64,000 nt of DNA, taken from positions 1-64,000 of the forward strand of contig NZ_JBNFTW010000011.1 in assembly GCF_049943955.1 (NCBI RefSeq), given 5' to 3'. Below are positions 34,366 through 43,217 of this stretch, one piece after another. A program made the position numbers and the translations under genes. Source of the stretch: Desulfosporosinus sp049943955. GTDB lineage: Bacteria > Bacillota > Desulfitobacteriia > Desulfitobacteriales > Desulfitobacteriaceae. The notes beneath the pieces were generated by a model. That model saw nothing but the letters and a program-made list of their open reading frames with translations, was not told the origin of the DNA and searched no databases. Position 1 is the first letter of the stretch. Each line of letters begins with the position of its first letter.

Positions 34366-36312
34366 TTAGGACTGGTTTGCTTTAGCAGAAGCATTCTGAT
34401 AACCAGAACCGGCCCGGTTCTTAATTGCAGAATCCAGGTTCGGCCCTTGAAGGACGGTCCAGTAATATTTTGCTGCAATTGCGTAGGAAGTAGCATTATT
34501 CTCTAACACCAAAGCATCCGCTGAGTCTAAGAGTTTGTTATAGGTGTTAAGGATTTTCTGAGAGACCGTCGTCTTATCCTCTGACGAGACCAATGGGCTC
34601 TCATAAAGAGTATTGTAAAATGCTAAAGCCTGTACATAGTAATCGCCCCTGGGCTGCTGAGGAATTACATAATTATACCAGTAATCTCCGTTCGTCATCA
34701 ATGATTGAGGATCAAACGCCAGGTCCCCGCTGTGCATAGGAGTGGGAGTACTCCAGCAGCTGGAGAGAGTCGGTGGATCGGTAAGCGGTAACAGAGATTT
34801 GGGAAGAATTGTGGCACCTGGAGCGAAGGTAATAGCACTGTTGTATTTTTGACCGAGAAGGCCAAATACTTTATCCTGATAGGCGTCTTGACCCGTATAG
34901 TAATTCGGGTTATTTTCTTTAGTCCAAGCATTATAGGCCCATACGGCAAAGTACCAATTTTCTAAGACATTGCGATTCCCGTCTCCAATCTTGGGGTATG
35001 CCCGGAACTTGTTATTGAGGATTTTGCAGCCCACGTCAATATTATAATCGAGATCACTTTTCAGCCTGGCCACATCGTATTCGGGATAATTAGCCGGAGA
35101 AATCTGCATAATTCCTATGCCGCCGTCGGCAGATATGAACGGTTGATCGGTTAAAGGCTGTCCCGTTGCTGGGTCTAATTTGTATTGTTTCCATCCACTC
35201 TCCATCCAAGCAATGGCTTTAACCAGCGCGGGCGGAATATCATTTTGATTAGCTATTTCCTCTATTTTTTGGGCAATTATTGCGTTTTGTACACTTGTAT
35301 CTGTTGTATTTACAAGATTACGTTGACTCTCTGTAACTACTGCTTCACCTCCAAGTGCAGTGACAACACTGTTAAGGGACATCTTGCTCTTCACGAAAAC
35401 ACCCGCCGCGGGAGACTTAACGCCGTCAGTAAGGACTATCGCAGACTTAGTTTGAGCAGCCAGCGGTGCACCGGAAAGAGCATCAATCCCTGTAACTCCA
35501 TTGGCCAGATATACCCGGTCAAACAAGAGGGAACCGACGAAGTCTTTAATGACTTGATCATTCGTATCATAAGCTGTGATTCCTGAATGGCGAGTAGGCT
35601 TTGGCAGTTGATTTAATACCGTACTATTAATGACACCGGTTCCGCCAATGACATCTGAAGTCGTGATACCAGGATTTTCTTTCAGGAATTCTTGGACAAT
35701 ATCAGGAAGTCTAGCGCTGTTCGTTAAAAGAATCGGTTGACCCGCCTGGGAAGCAATAGCAGCAATTGAGAGCGCGTCTTGGGTTAACCAGCCGTAGGCA
35801 ACCGCAACCTTCGTTACCGGTGCGCCGAGGGTAACCATCAGTTGAGCGATCTTAACCGAGGTTTCAAAACGGTCAACTCCACCTAGGAGCACAACCGTAA
35901 TATTCATTGCTTTCAACTCATCGAGGACTCCTTGCCTGATCACCGCCGTTCCGCTGGTCACATAAACCTTCGTAACGGCGAGTTTAACAAGTTCGTCTTT
36001 GGTAGCAGAGTCAAGAGAATTTCCAGCTCCGGTCAGAAGGATAGGCGCCTTTAAATAGTAGGCCAGCGGGCCCGAGGTTAGAGCATCAACCATACCATAC
36101 GAAGTTGAGGAAGCAAGGATTGCGGTTCCGGTCCAAACTGTTTGATCCGCAATCCTGACTGCGGTTTGTTCAGCATTTGTACCTGCCAATCGGGTTGGAA
36201 CCGTGTCTGAAGCAAATACGTTAAGAGGGACCATTGTCAATACCATACCGGCCATAACTAGAGCAGCTAAGGCTTTTTTAATTTTACTCACGTTATTGTT
36301 TTTTCTCCTCAC
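34366..36312 (-). CDS. Secreted wall protein: CWB2 repeats plus lytic transglycosylase-like domain
   Basis: 648 residues. A signal peptide (positively charged, ALAALVMAGMVLTM, NVFASD) is followed by three cell-wall-binding repeat 2 modules (about 40-325; RLAGTNAEQTAVRIADQ, DRFETSVKIAQLM, DRVYLANGVTGIDALSG) that bind anionic wall polymers. Next is an SLT-like domain (about 345-480) with KAIAWMESGWKQY (catalytic Glu) and GGIGIMQIS. The last 150 residues are unassigned. It probably anchors to the wall and cuts peptidoglycan. The start is GTG; another GTG seven codons inside fits the AGGAG site less clearly. Confidence 0.82.
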   Translation of the reverse strand: MRRKNNNVSKIKKALAALVMAGMVLTMVPLNVFASDTVPTRLAGTNAEQTAVRIADQTVWTGTAILASSTSYGMVDALTSGPLAYYLKAPILLTGAGNSLDSATKDELVKLAVTKVYVTSGTAVIRQGVLDELKAMNITVVLLGGVDRFETSVKIAQLMVTLGAPVTKVAVAYGWLTQDALSIAAIASQAGQPILLTNSARLPDIVQEFLKENPGITTSDVIGGTGVINSTVLNQLPKPTRHSGITAYDTNDQVIKDFVGSLLFDRVYLANGVTGIDALSGAPLAAQTKSAIVLTDGVKSPAAGVFVKSKMSLNSVVTALGGEAVVTESQRNLVNTTDTSVQNAIIAQKIEEIANQNDIPPALVKAIAWMESGWKQYKLDPATGQPLTDQPFISADGGIGIMQISPANYPEYDVARLKSDLDYNIDVGCKILNNKFRAYPKIGDGNRNVLENWYFAVWAYNAWTKENNPNYYTGQDAYQDKVFGLLGQKYNSAITFAPGATILPKSLLPLTDPPTLSSCWSTPTPMHSGDLAFDPQSLMTNGDYWYNYVIPQQPRGDYYVQALAFYNTLYESPLVSSEDKTTVSQKILNTYNKLLDSADALVLENNATSYAIAAKYYWTVLQGPNLDSAIKNRAGSGYQNASAKANQS

Positions 36313-36476
36313 GTCTCTTTAGATTTCTTTTTACCCATCGCTTTTGAAACATCTTACTGCCTCAATTTTAGACTTAAGTAAATTTGACCGGATGATCAAT
36401 ATTAAGGCTTCCTTATTAGTATTCGCCTGCGTGACGAACTTTCCTTCTGGTAATATTTGTGAGTATTTGAACTGCG

Positions 36477-36655
36477 TTTATCCAGTTCTTAAGACCCCCA
36501 CTTCTATAAGTGGGGGTGGGTCCTTCGTTAACTTCAGGTAGGGTAGAGTCCTCCTTCGCCGCTAAGTATTCCTTTCGGAAAAGGCGGCTCGGTAATAATG
36601 TCCGCTGGACATTATTGTATCTGAAGCCCCGATGTTCAGCTTTAGCTGAACGAGT
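36477..36655 (-). ncRNA. Structured mobile repeat RNA, copy B
   Basis: Read on the minus strand it matches copy A (8208-8384) from ACTCGTTCAGC to AACTGGATAAA with few changes. It has the same stems, including CTTCAG/CTGAAG (36621-36626/36532-36537) and the C-rich hairpin ACCCCCACTT/AAGTGGGGGT. It begins immediately after the TGA of hyuB, so its GTGA flank contains that stop codon. It contains no ORF. No terminator follows on its own strand. Confidence 0.6.
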
Positions 36656-38395
36656 TCACTCCCTCCTCATATAGCGTAATTTTTCTGTTTGCTCTTGATC
36701 AATGCCCTTATCTGTTAAGATTACTCCATAATCTTGTCTGGCCTTAAGTAAGGAAATAATTCCATCTTGAACATCCTGTCGAACCAACTCAGGATCTCTC
36801 TGATAAGGGTCTCCCCACCCGCCGCCACCTGAAGAAATAATTGTGAGAACTTCCCCATTTGGCAACGAACGAGCTCCTTCTTTGCTTTTTAGGTAAATAG
36901 TTTGTTCCTCTATTGAGGTTAATTCAACCTGATTCAAACTTCCCGGTTTACCCGTAGAAGAGCCAAAAGGTGGTATTTTCATTCCATCGCCAAACATGAC
37001 GATATTTGTATTATCGCCATAAAATTTGAGGCTATATCGGATACCTGGTCCTCCGCGCCACATTCCTGAACCTGCGCTATCCATTTCAAGTTCATGACAC
37101 AAGGTCAGATGGGGATATTGGATCTCATTGACCTCAATATTGGGCGCGCGCACACCTCCATAGTTTGAAAGCGGCGCCATGTAAGGATTGCCGTCCCGGC
37201 CTTCTATTCCTCCTCCGGAACCCAACGCACAGAAAGCAAAACCTACGTAGAATTCATGATTCCTCGGATCGATGCCATAGAAAGACGGACCGCAATAACG
37301 TCCAAAGCCAGCTGGCAGTTGTTCACAGGCTACAGATTGCAAGGCTTGAAAAATAGCGCTGATGATCTCACTTGCGGGAGTCAACGTACTCAAGGTCACC
37401 GGAGCCGGATCAGCGGGATTTAGGAGGCTTCCCTTAGGCAAGAATACATGTATTGCTCTAAAAGCCCCGCTATTCCGTGGAATATGAGAACCCAAGGCCC
37501 ATAGAGCACCAATCCAAGCGGCAGATGTACTTGTCACCAAGGCAGAGTTGACGAAACCCAGGACTTGGGAATCAGTTCCGGAAAAGTCGAGAGTCATCTT
37601 TTCCTCTACAACCTTAACCGTAACCTTAATTTTAATCGGATCAGCTTGAAAGCCGTCGTCGTCTACCCATTCTTCGCCAAAATATTCTCCATCCGGGATT
37701 CGTTTTATAGCTTGGAGCGTGAGTTCCTCCGCATGATTCAAAAGGTATTCCACCGTTTCTTTGATTCGATCCCCAGAGTAGTGGTTCAATAATTCTCTTA
37801 AACGAGCAATTCCGATATTGTTTGCGCCAATTTGCGACCACAAATCACTTTGAAGCATTTGCGGATTTCTGACATTGCGCAGGATCAACTCCTGAACCTC
37901 AGTGATTATCTGGCCCTGACTTATTAATTTGATAGGTGGTATGCGTAAACCTTCCTGGAAAATCTCAGTTGCTTTAGGATTATAACTACCGGCGACAGAA
38001 CCTCCGATATCCCCATGGTGAGCTCTGCTGACACAATAAAAGAGAATCTCTCCATTTTCAATTAACGGTGTAATAATTCCTATATCCGGCAGATGGTTTC
38101 CACCTTGATAAGGATCATTGATAATAAAGACATCACCGTCATGAATCTGCCCAGAGTACTTCTTAATGACTTCCTGGACACTAAAAGTTCCTGCTGCGGC
38201 CAAAATTGGGATGCCGTTGATCTGGGAAACTAACTCTCCTTTGCCATTGCATATACCACAGGCAAAATCGCATGCCTCAGCAAAAATCGGGGATCTTGAT
38301 GACTTTTCCAACGCATAGCCCATTTCTTTAGTGATCGTATCCAAGCGATTCGCAATTACAGAACGCTCAATAACCTCATCCACTTTGGCATTCAT
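36656..38395 (-). CDS. hyuB: HyuB: N-methylhydantoinase B/acetone carboxylase alpha-type subunit
   Basis: About 579 residues, a standard HyuB length. Signatures: DVFIINDPYQGGNHLPDIGII (metal-binding NDPY..G.H.PD), SRAHHGDIGG, GAPxx-type RGGPGIRYSL and SSGGGGWGDP near the end. HyuA/HyuB pairs carry out ATP-dependent ring opening or carboxylation (hydantoinase, oxoprolinase, acetone or acetophenone carboxylase). The start at 38395 (MNAKVDEV) has AAGGG upstream, and the gene overlaps hyuA by 20 bp. It is the last gene of the cobalamin-riboswitch operon. Confidence 0.88.
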   Translation of the reverse strand: MNAKVDEVIERSVIANRLDTITKEMGYALEKSSRSPIFAEACDFACGICNGKGELVSQINGIPILAAAGTFSVQEVIKKYSGQIHDGDVFIINDPYQGGNHLPDIGIITPLIENGEILFYCVSRAHHGDIGGSVAGSYNPKATEIFQEGLRIPPIKLISQGQIITEVQELILRNVRNPQMLQSDLWSQIGANNIGIARLRELLNHYSGDRIKETVEYLLNHAEELTLQAIKRIPDGEYFGEEWVDDDGFQADPIKIKVTVKVVEEKMTLDFSGTDSQVLGFVNSALVTSTSAAWIGALWALGSHIPRNSGAFRAIHVFLPKGSLLNPADPAPVTLSTLTPASEIISAIFQALQSVACEQLPAGFGRYCGPSFYGIDPRNHEFYVGFAFCALGSGGGIEGRDGNPYMAPLSNYGGVRAPNIEVNEIQYPHLTLCHELEMDSAGSGMWRGGPGIRYSLKFYGDNTNIVMFGDGMKIPPFGSSTGKPGSLNQVELTSIEEQTIYLKSKEGARSLPNGEVLTIISSGGGGWGDPYQRDPELVRQDVQDGIISLLKARQDYGVILTDKGIDQEQTEKLRYMRRE

Positions 38396-40454
38396 TTCGA
38401 GCATCCCTTCCTAAATAAATTAACAAGTTTCCGAACTGATCGATATAAGCCTGACAATCATGCTCTAATATAACAGTTGTGTACTCTTTTTTAATGACTG
38501 CAGGTCCCTTTAAGCACATCCCTGGCTTTAAGTTTTTCCAACGATAACTCTTGAGGGATTGAAACTTCCCGTTTAGATACACTGAACACATGCCATCGTT
38601 TGGCGTTTCCAAAATTATACAACGCTCTGTTTGGACCGACGGAATTTTTTCTATCTCTTTGACAAGCAGTTTCAAATTCACCAAGGTTAATGATTTCTCA
38701 GTCTGACAATAACCGTAAAGCCTTTGATGTTGGGCGTGGAATTCCTGACCCAACTTTTGCCAAACCGGAAAGTCCGCTCCGTCGCAAGGCAATTCGATAC
38801 TGATTTCATGATGCTGATCAGAATATTTTAAATCTGCTGACCAGACATAATTACGCTGATCCTGAGTAATACCAAGACGAGACATTTCCTGATCCGCCTG
38901 ATCCTTAAGTTTACGCTGGGTTTGCTGCAAATTAGAGTTAACGCATTCACCTAAAGGTTCAAAGATGGCACTCGATACCTCAACTTGAAAAGGAGCATAA
39001 TGTAACCCTTGAGCACAAAAAACCGGAGCCATTTCGGGGACCACGACCTTGTTTATGCCAATCCCAGCCGCCAATGCTGTTGCAAATAAGGGCAGAGCAC
39101 CTCCAACTGCTGCCAAAGAGAACAAACGGGGATCATATCCTTTTTTGACAGTCATGAGATAGACCGCATCAATCATGAGCGAGAGGGCTACTTTATAAAT
39201 GGCGTAGGCTGCTTCGGGGACTGATAACCCTAACGGAGAAGCAATTTTTGTTTCAATGGCCTTAAACGCTTGCTCCACATCTAATATCATTCGTCCACCC
39301 AAGAAATCATGAGCATCAATTAAACCCATCACGAGGGCAGCATCAGTAATCGTCGGTTCTGCCCCTCCTAAACCATAACAAGCCGGTCCGGGATTAGCCC
39401 CTGCAGAATGGGGGCCAACTCGAAGCATCCCTCCTTGATCCAGCCAGGCAACACTTCCCCCGCCCGCACCTATAGTATGAATATCTAACATTGGTAATTG
39501 AAGCGGGTATCCGGCAACCTCTGACTGAGGGGTTATTTCCATTTTACCCCGGCGGATGAGGGAAACATCAAAACTGGTTCCCCCCATATCTGTTACGACC
39601 AATTCTGAGAGTGACAACTCATGGGCTAAGGCCCAGCCCCCTTTTACTCCCCCGGCCGGGCCGGAAAAAAGGGTAGAAACTGCTTTCTTTCTTGCTTGGA
39701 ACAGATCTGTCAGCCCGCCATTATTCTGGGCGATTGATATAGGTACTTGCAGGCCGAAATCCCGCAGATGATTACTTATTTCCAGTAAATAATTGCTTAA
39801 CAACGGGCTGAGCCGGGCATTTAAGACTGTTGTAGAGGTTCGTTCATATTCCCCTACCTGTGAGGAAAGTTCTGATGACAATGATATAAAAACGTCAGGC
39901 AGGAGAGCCTGTAATAGACACTTAAATTCTTTTTCATGTGCAGGATTACGGCAGGCAAACGGCAAACATACGGCAACAGATTCTATCTTTTCTTGTGTTA
40001 AAAACTCTGCGATTTCCGCTATTTGCGCTTGATCAATACTGATTAGCGGCACTCCTCGATAATCCATCCTCTCCCGCAAACCAATCCGCAGATACCTGGG
40101 AATTAAAACGGGAGGTAATGGCAGGCCGAAATCCCATTGTTCCGATAGTTGGGAGCGCCGTAATTCTATGGCATCGCGAAAACCTTCAGTAGTAATCAAA
40201 GCAGTCTTTGCTCCCTGCCCCTGAAGCAACGCGTTAACTCCCACAGTTGTACCATGAACAAATTTATCAATTTGCGGCATGAATTCTTTGAGTTGAAGGC
40301 CTAATTTTTGAGCCAAGTCATTTAATCCTGAGATTATGGTTTCTTTGGGGTCTTCCCGCTTAGAAGGAATCTTTGCTGTCAACGCGCACCCTTGTTTGTC
40401 CCTCGCAACAAAATCAGCAAATGTCCCTCCGATGTCTACAGCGATTTCGTACAT
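38376..40454 (-). CDS. hyuA: HyuA: hydantoinase/oxoprolinase A-type subunit
   Basis: 692 residues. The ATP-binding actin-like core is seen: AVDIGGTFADFVA at the start, KFVHGTTVGVNALLQG, LFSGPAGGVKGG, VTDMGGTSFDVSLI and HTIGAGGGSVAWLD. It works with HyuB to phosphorylate or open a carbonyl or amide substrate. It sits 12 bp after ubiD and overlaps hyuB. The partners UbiD and the ECF transporter suggest that an imported ring or aromatic compound is processed. The exact reaction is not readable. Confidence 0.88.
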   Translation of the reverse strand: MYEIAVDIGGTFADFVARDKQGCALTAKIPSKREDPKETIISGLNDLAQKLGLQLKEFMPQIDKFVHGTTVGVNALLQGQGAKTALITTEGFRDAIELRRSQLSEQWDFGLPLPPVLIPRYLRIGLRERMDYRGVPLISIDQAQIAEIAEFLTQEKIESVAVCLPFACRNPAHEKEFKCLLQALLPDVFISLSSELSSQVGEYERTSTTVLNARLSPLLSNYLLEISNHLRDFGLQVPISIAQNNGGLTDLFQARKKAVSTLFSGPAGGVKGGWALAHELSLSELVVTDMGGTSFDVSLIRRGKMEITPQSEVAGYPLQLPMLDIHTIGAGGGSVAWLDQGGMLRVGPHSAGANPGPACYGLGGAEPTITDAALVMGLIDAHDFLGGRMILDVEQAFKAIETKIASPLGLSVPEAAYAIYKVALSLMIDAVYLMTVKKGYDPRLFSLAAVGGALPLFATALAAGIGINKVVVPEMAPVFCAQGLHYAPFQVEVSSAIFEPLGECVNSNLQQTQRKLKDQADQEMSRLGITQDQRNYVWSADLKYSDQHHEISIELPCDGADFPVWQKLGQEFHAQHQRLYGYCQTEKSLTLVNLKLLVKEIEKIPSVQTERCIILETPNDGMCSVYLNGKFQSLKSYRWKNLKPGMCLKGPAVIKKEYTTVILEHDCQAYIDQFGNLLIYLGRDARNECQSG

Positions 40455-40466
40455 TCCCTGCCTCCT

Positions 40467-41840
40467 CTATAAACCAAAAGATCCCATGAACCGACGAATC
40501 TGTTGTTGAACTTCTGCTGACATTTCAACGGTCGGTGCAAACCCTGAGAGAGGTTTCGTCGCATCTATACCCATTTTTGAGGTGCGGCTTAACTCATCGG
40601 ATGACGGATCCAGGGTACAGCCCATACCCATATGCTGTGGTACAATCGTCACACCCCGATCGGCTTGCAGTCGGGTAGCCATGGCCCAGAGAACCTGACG
40701 TTCATCAAAGACATCCACATCCTCATCGACAACAACCACCATTTTCAGATTATGATCAACCGAAAAGGCCGTAAAAATTGCTTGCTGGGCTTGCCCCTCG
40801 GCGATCTTTTTCAGGGAAATATAGCAGTGAAATAACCCGCAGGCCGAAACCGGAGCATGGACATTTTTGACATTAGGAAGAGTCCTGTTCAGTGCATTTA
40901 AGACGTCTCCTTCTCTTTGGACCGCAACAATGGTAATATGTTCAGAACTCATTCCCGGTGTAATGTCTTGAAAGAGAGGTTTCGTTCGATATTGGATTGC
41001 CTTTACCCGGAAAACATTTTCCGTACTGCGATAACAAGCATAATTCGTAAACTCTGCAAATGGCCCTTCCGATTCCCGCTCTCCGGCGACAATTTCTCCC
41101 TCAATGACGATCTCAGCAAATGCAGGAACCATTAGATCGACGGTTTGGCAGCGGGCGACTTTCAAAGGAGCGCCGAATAATCCTCCCATCGCCGCATATT
41201 TACCGAGATGATAAGGGACTAAGGCCATAGAACCCATCGATATGTTGGGATGGATGCCCAGAACTACCGCTGCTTCGAGAGATTTCCCCAGTTCTTCCGA
41301 ACGACGGAAATACTCCCAAAGACGTTGACGGGAATGAAGACTTATCCCTAATTTATCCTTCCCTTTTAGCTGCATCCGATGATATCCGGCCGTTTCAACT
41401 CCTGTTTCCGGATCTTTGGCAATGACTAAGCCCGCAGTGATATAAGGTCCGGCATCAATCGGAAAGTGAGTTAAAATTGGTAATTTAGATAGGTCTGCCT
41501 CGGAACCAATCAAGACATTCTCCCGGAAAGATGCTTCATCTACCTCCACAGGGTCAATTCGCTGATTAATACGTTTGGAATATTCAGCTGCCAGTTCATG
41601 AGGTGCAACCTCCAGCGCTAAAGCCAGACGTTCACGAGGAGCCAGAACATTGGCAACCACAGAAATATCATGACCTTTTATGTTATCAAAAATCGTTAAC
41701 GGGTTGCGGCGGGCTTTCTCCAGTTCCATGATCAACGTACTTATCTCATACTTAGGGTCTATCTCCTCTTGAACGTGGATAACCTCCGACGGAATCTGAG
41801 ATTTAACCCGTTCAATGAACCCTCTCAAATCCTGTTCCAA
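40467..41840 (-). CDS. UbiD-family prenylated-FMN (de)carboxylase
   Basis: 457 residues, normal for UbiD. The GERESEGPFAEF block (253-264) carries the paired acidic residues E258 and E263 that form the catalytic E...E set of the family, and SLHSRQRLW (167-175) holds the candidate catalytic Arg. UbiD enzymes add or remove CO2 on aromatic, heteroaromatic or unsaturated acids with prFMN. No UbiX prenyltransferase lies in the window, so the cofactor must be made elsewhere. It lies between the transporter and hyuAB genes of one operon. Confidence 0.88.
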   Translation of the reverse strand: MEQDLRGFIERVKSQIPSEVIHVQEEIDPKYEISTLIMELEKARRNPLTIFDNIKGHDISVVANVLAPRERLALALEVAPHELAAEYSKRINQRIDPVEVDEASFRENVLIGSEADLSKLPILTHFPIDAGPYITAGLVIAKDPETGVETAGYHRMQLKGKDKLGISLHSRQRLWEYFRRSEELGKSLEAAVVLGIHPNISMGSMALVPYHLGKYAAMGGLFGAPLKVARCQTVDLMVPAFAEIVIEGEIVAGERESEGPFAEFTNYACYRSTENVFRVKAIQYRTKPLFQDITPGMSSEHITIVAVQREGDVLNALNRTLPNVKNVHAPVSACGLFHCYISLKKIAEGQAQQAIFTAFSVDHNLKMVVVVDEDVDVFDERQVLWAMATRLQADRGVTIVPQHMGMGCTLDPSSDELSRTSKMGIDATKPLSGFAPTVEMSAEVQQQIRRFMGSFGL

Positions 41841-41910
41841 CTAAAATGCCTCCTTTAGTTTCGAATGTTTGTTGACCTTTTTCTCTTCGAAATCTACTTT
41901 GAATTAGTTT

Positions 41911-42441
41911 TTAGAGTAATGCTGATTTCTGTAAAGAACCATAAACACTCTTGGTCAGGCTTCCTGCGACGATGGTTCCTACTAAAGCTGTCAGCGCAGA
42001 AGACAAAAAGGCAATTTTCCAATCAAGATGGATAACATAAATCAAGCCGATCGTAACGCATAAGTTGCCGATAACATTACAGCCCAACATAGCTACAAGG
42101 TGGTGGCTTAATTTCGTCATCGATAACTTAACAGCAATCAAGGAGTAAACAATGGAACCGATCGTATTGGCAAATAAGAAGAAAAAGGCTAAAGGGGAAT
42201 AGGCTGTTGCCATGGCTACAATAGCTTCCACTAATCCTGCAATAATACCCGCTGGTTGTTTGTACATTAAAACAATAAGGCCCGTAAAGAATGCCCAACA
42301 TGTACCATTAAGCAGTAAAAGAGTGGGATCTAAAATACCGTCGATTCGTCCCGTTATCTGCTCCATGATTACAAATACAATCCCGATAATGACAGCTCCT
42401 ACAAGTGCTTTGGTGTCAGTCCTAAACAATTTTTCTTTCAC
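41911..42441 (-). CDS. ECF transporter S component, substrate unknown
   Basis: 176 residues with five to six membrane helices. The first conserved block (TKALVGAVIIGIVFVIMEQI) and the small-residue helices AGIIAGLVEAIVAMA resemble S components of the YkoE/ThiW-like kind, but I cannot assign a vitamin. It lies beside EcfT and EcfA genes, so it is the dedicated substrate-binding unit of this transporter. The cobalamin riboswitch upstream points to a substrate linked to B12 metabolism. Confidence 0.75.
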   Translation of the reverse strand: MKEKLFRTDTKALVGAVIIGIVFVIMEQITGRIDGILDPTLLLLNGTCWAFFTGLIVLMYKQPAGIIAGLVEAIVAMATAYSPLAFFFLFANTIGSIVYSLIAVKLSMTKLSHHLVAMLGCNVIGNLCVTIGLIYVIHLDWKIAFLSSALTALVGTIVAGSLTKSVYGSLQKSALL

Positions 42442-42473
42442 GTTATTCTCCTCCTAAATCATTAATTATGGTC

Positions 42474-43217
42474 TTATATTAATGGCAACAGCCTTGTTGT
42501 TATGCTGAGGCTTATTACCAAGAACATCGAGGCAATTATTACAACATCATAAGACTTCAGGGCTATATCCGATGAAAACGTTCGATTTTTACTCCGCCCG
42601 TAACCTCTTAACTCCATAGCTAAGGCTATTTCCGTTGAGCGACGAACTGCACGATATAAAAAAGGCAGGAAGGTTGGAATAATTGCTTTCAGATCATCCC
42701 AAACGCTATCCATTTTGAGGCCCCTGGTTCGCTGGCTGTCGATGATCGACTGATATTCTTCTTTCATAAGGGGTAAAAAACGTACGCCTAGACCCACCAG
42801 CATGGCAAAACGATAGGGAATTTTAAATTTTACAAGCATCAGGGTAAAGTCTTGAGCTGAGGCGGAGGTAAAGAACTGTAGACTGGCATAGAAAATAAGT
42901 GTCGCTTTCAGTATGCCGGTAATCGCCAGCGGCAGAGCGTCGCTGTAGATTTTAATGATGCCCCATTGATAAATCAAAGTACCCTCCCGGCAAAACAGTA
43001 ACTGAATAATCAAGATCTGAAGCCCCAAAAGCAAAAGAATGATTACCATAGCCTTAGAGTGTTTAAATGAACCACTTAGAATTAACGAGGACGTAATACA
43101 CACCAGTAACGTAATTCCTAATTGAGCAGCAGTTTGACTGAGCAGTGCAAAGTAAATCATCAAAATATACCAGACAAGCTTAGTGCGGGGATCAAATTTC
43201 GGAAGTGCCAGTGTCAT
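42474..43217 (-). CDS. ecfT: ECF transporter transmembrane component EcfT
   Basis: About 247 residues. Membrane segments are followed by the coupling motifs SQRTRGLKMDSVWDD and EIALAMELRGYGRSK, the two A-R-G-type boxes that touch the ATPases. The start is placed at 43217: AGGAGG precedes a pair of ATGs, and the frame extends further upstream without support. The start overlaps the 3' end of the ATPase gene. Confidence 0.88.
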   Translation of the reverse strand: MTLALPKFDPRTKLVWYILMIYFALLSQTAAQLGITLLVCITSSLILSGSFKHSKAMVIILLLLGLQILIIQLLFCREGTLIYQWGIIKIYSDALPLAITGILKATLIFYASLQFFTSASAQDFTLMLVKFKIPYRFAMLVGLGVRFLPLMKEEYQSIIDSQRTRGLKMDSVWDDLKAIIPTFLPFLYRAVRRSTEIALAMELRGYGRSKNRTFSSDIALKSYDVVIIASMFLVISLSITTRLLPLI

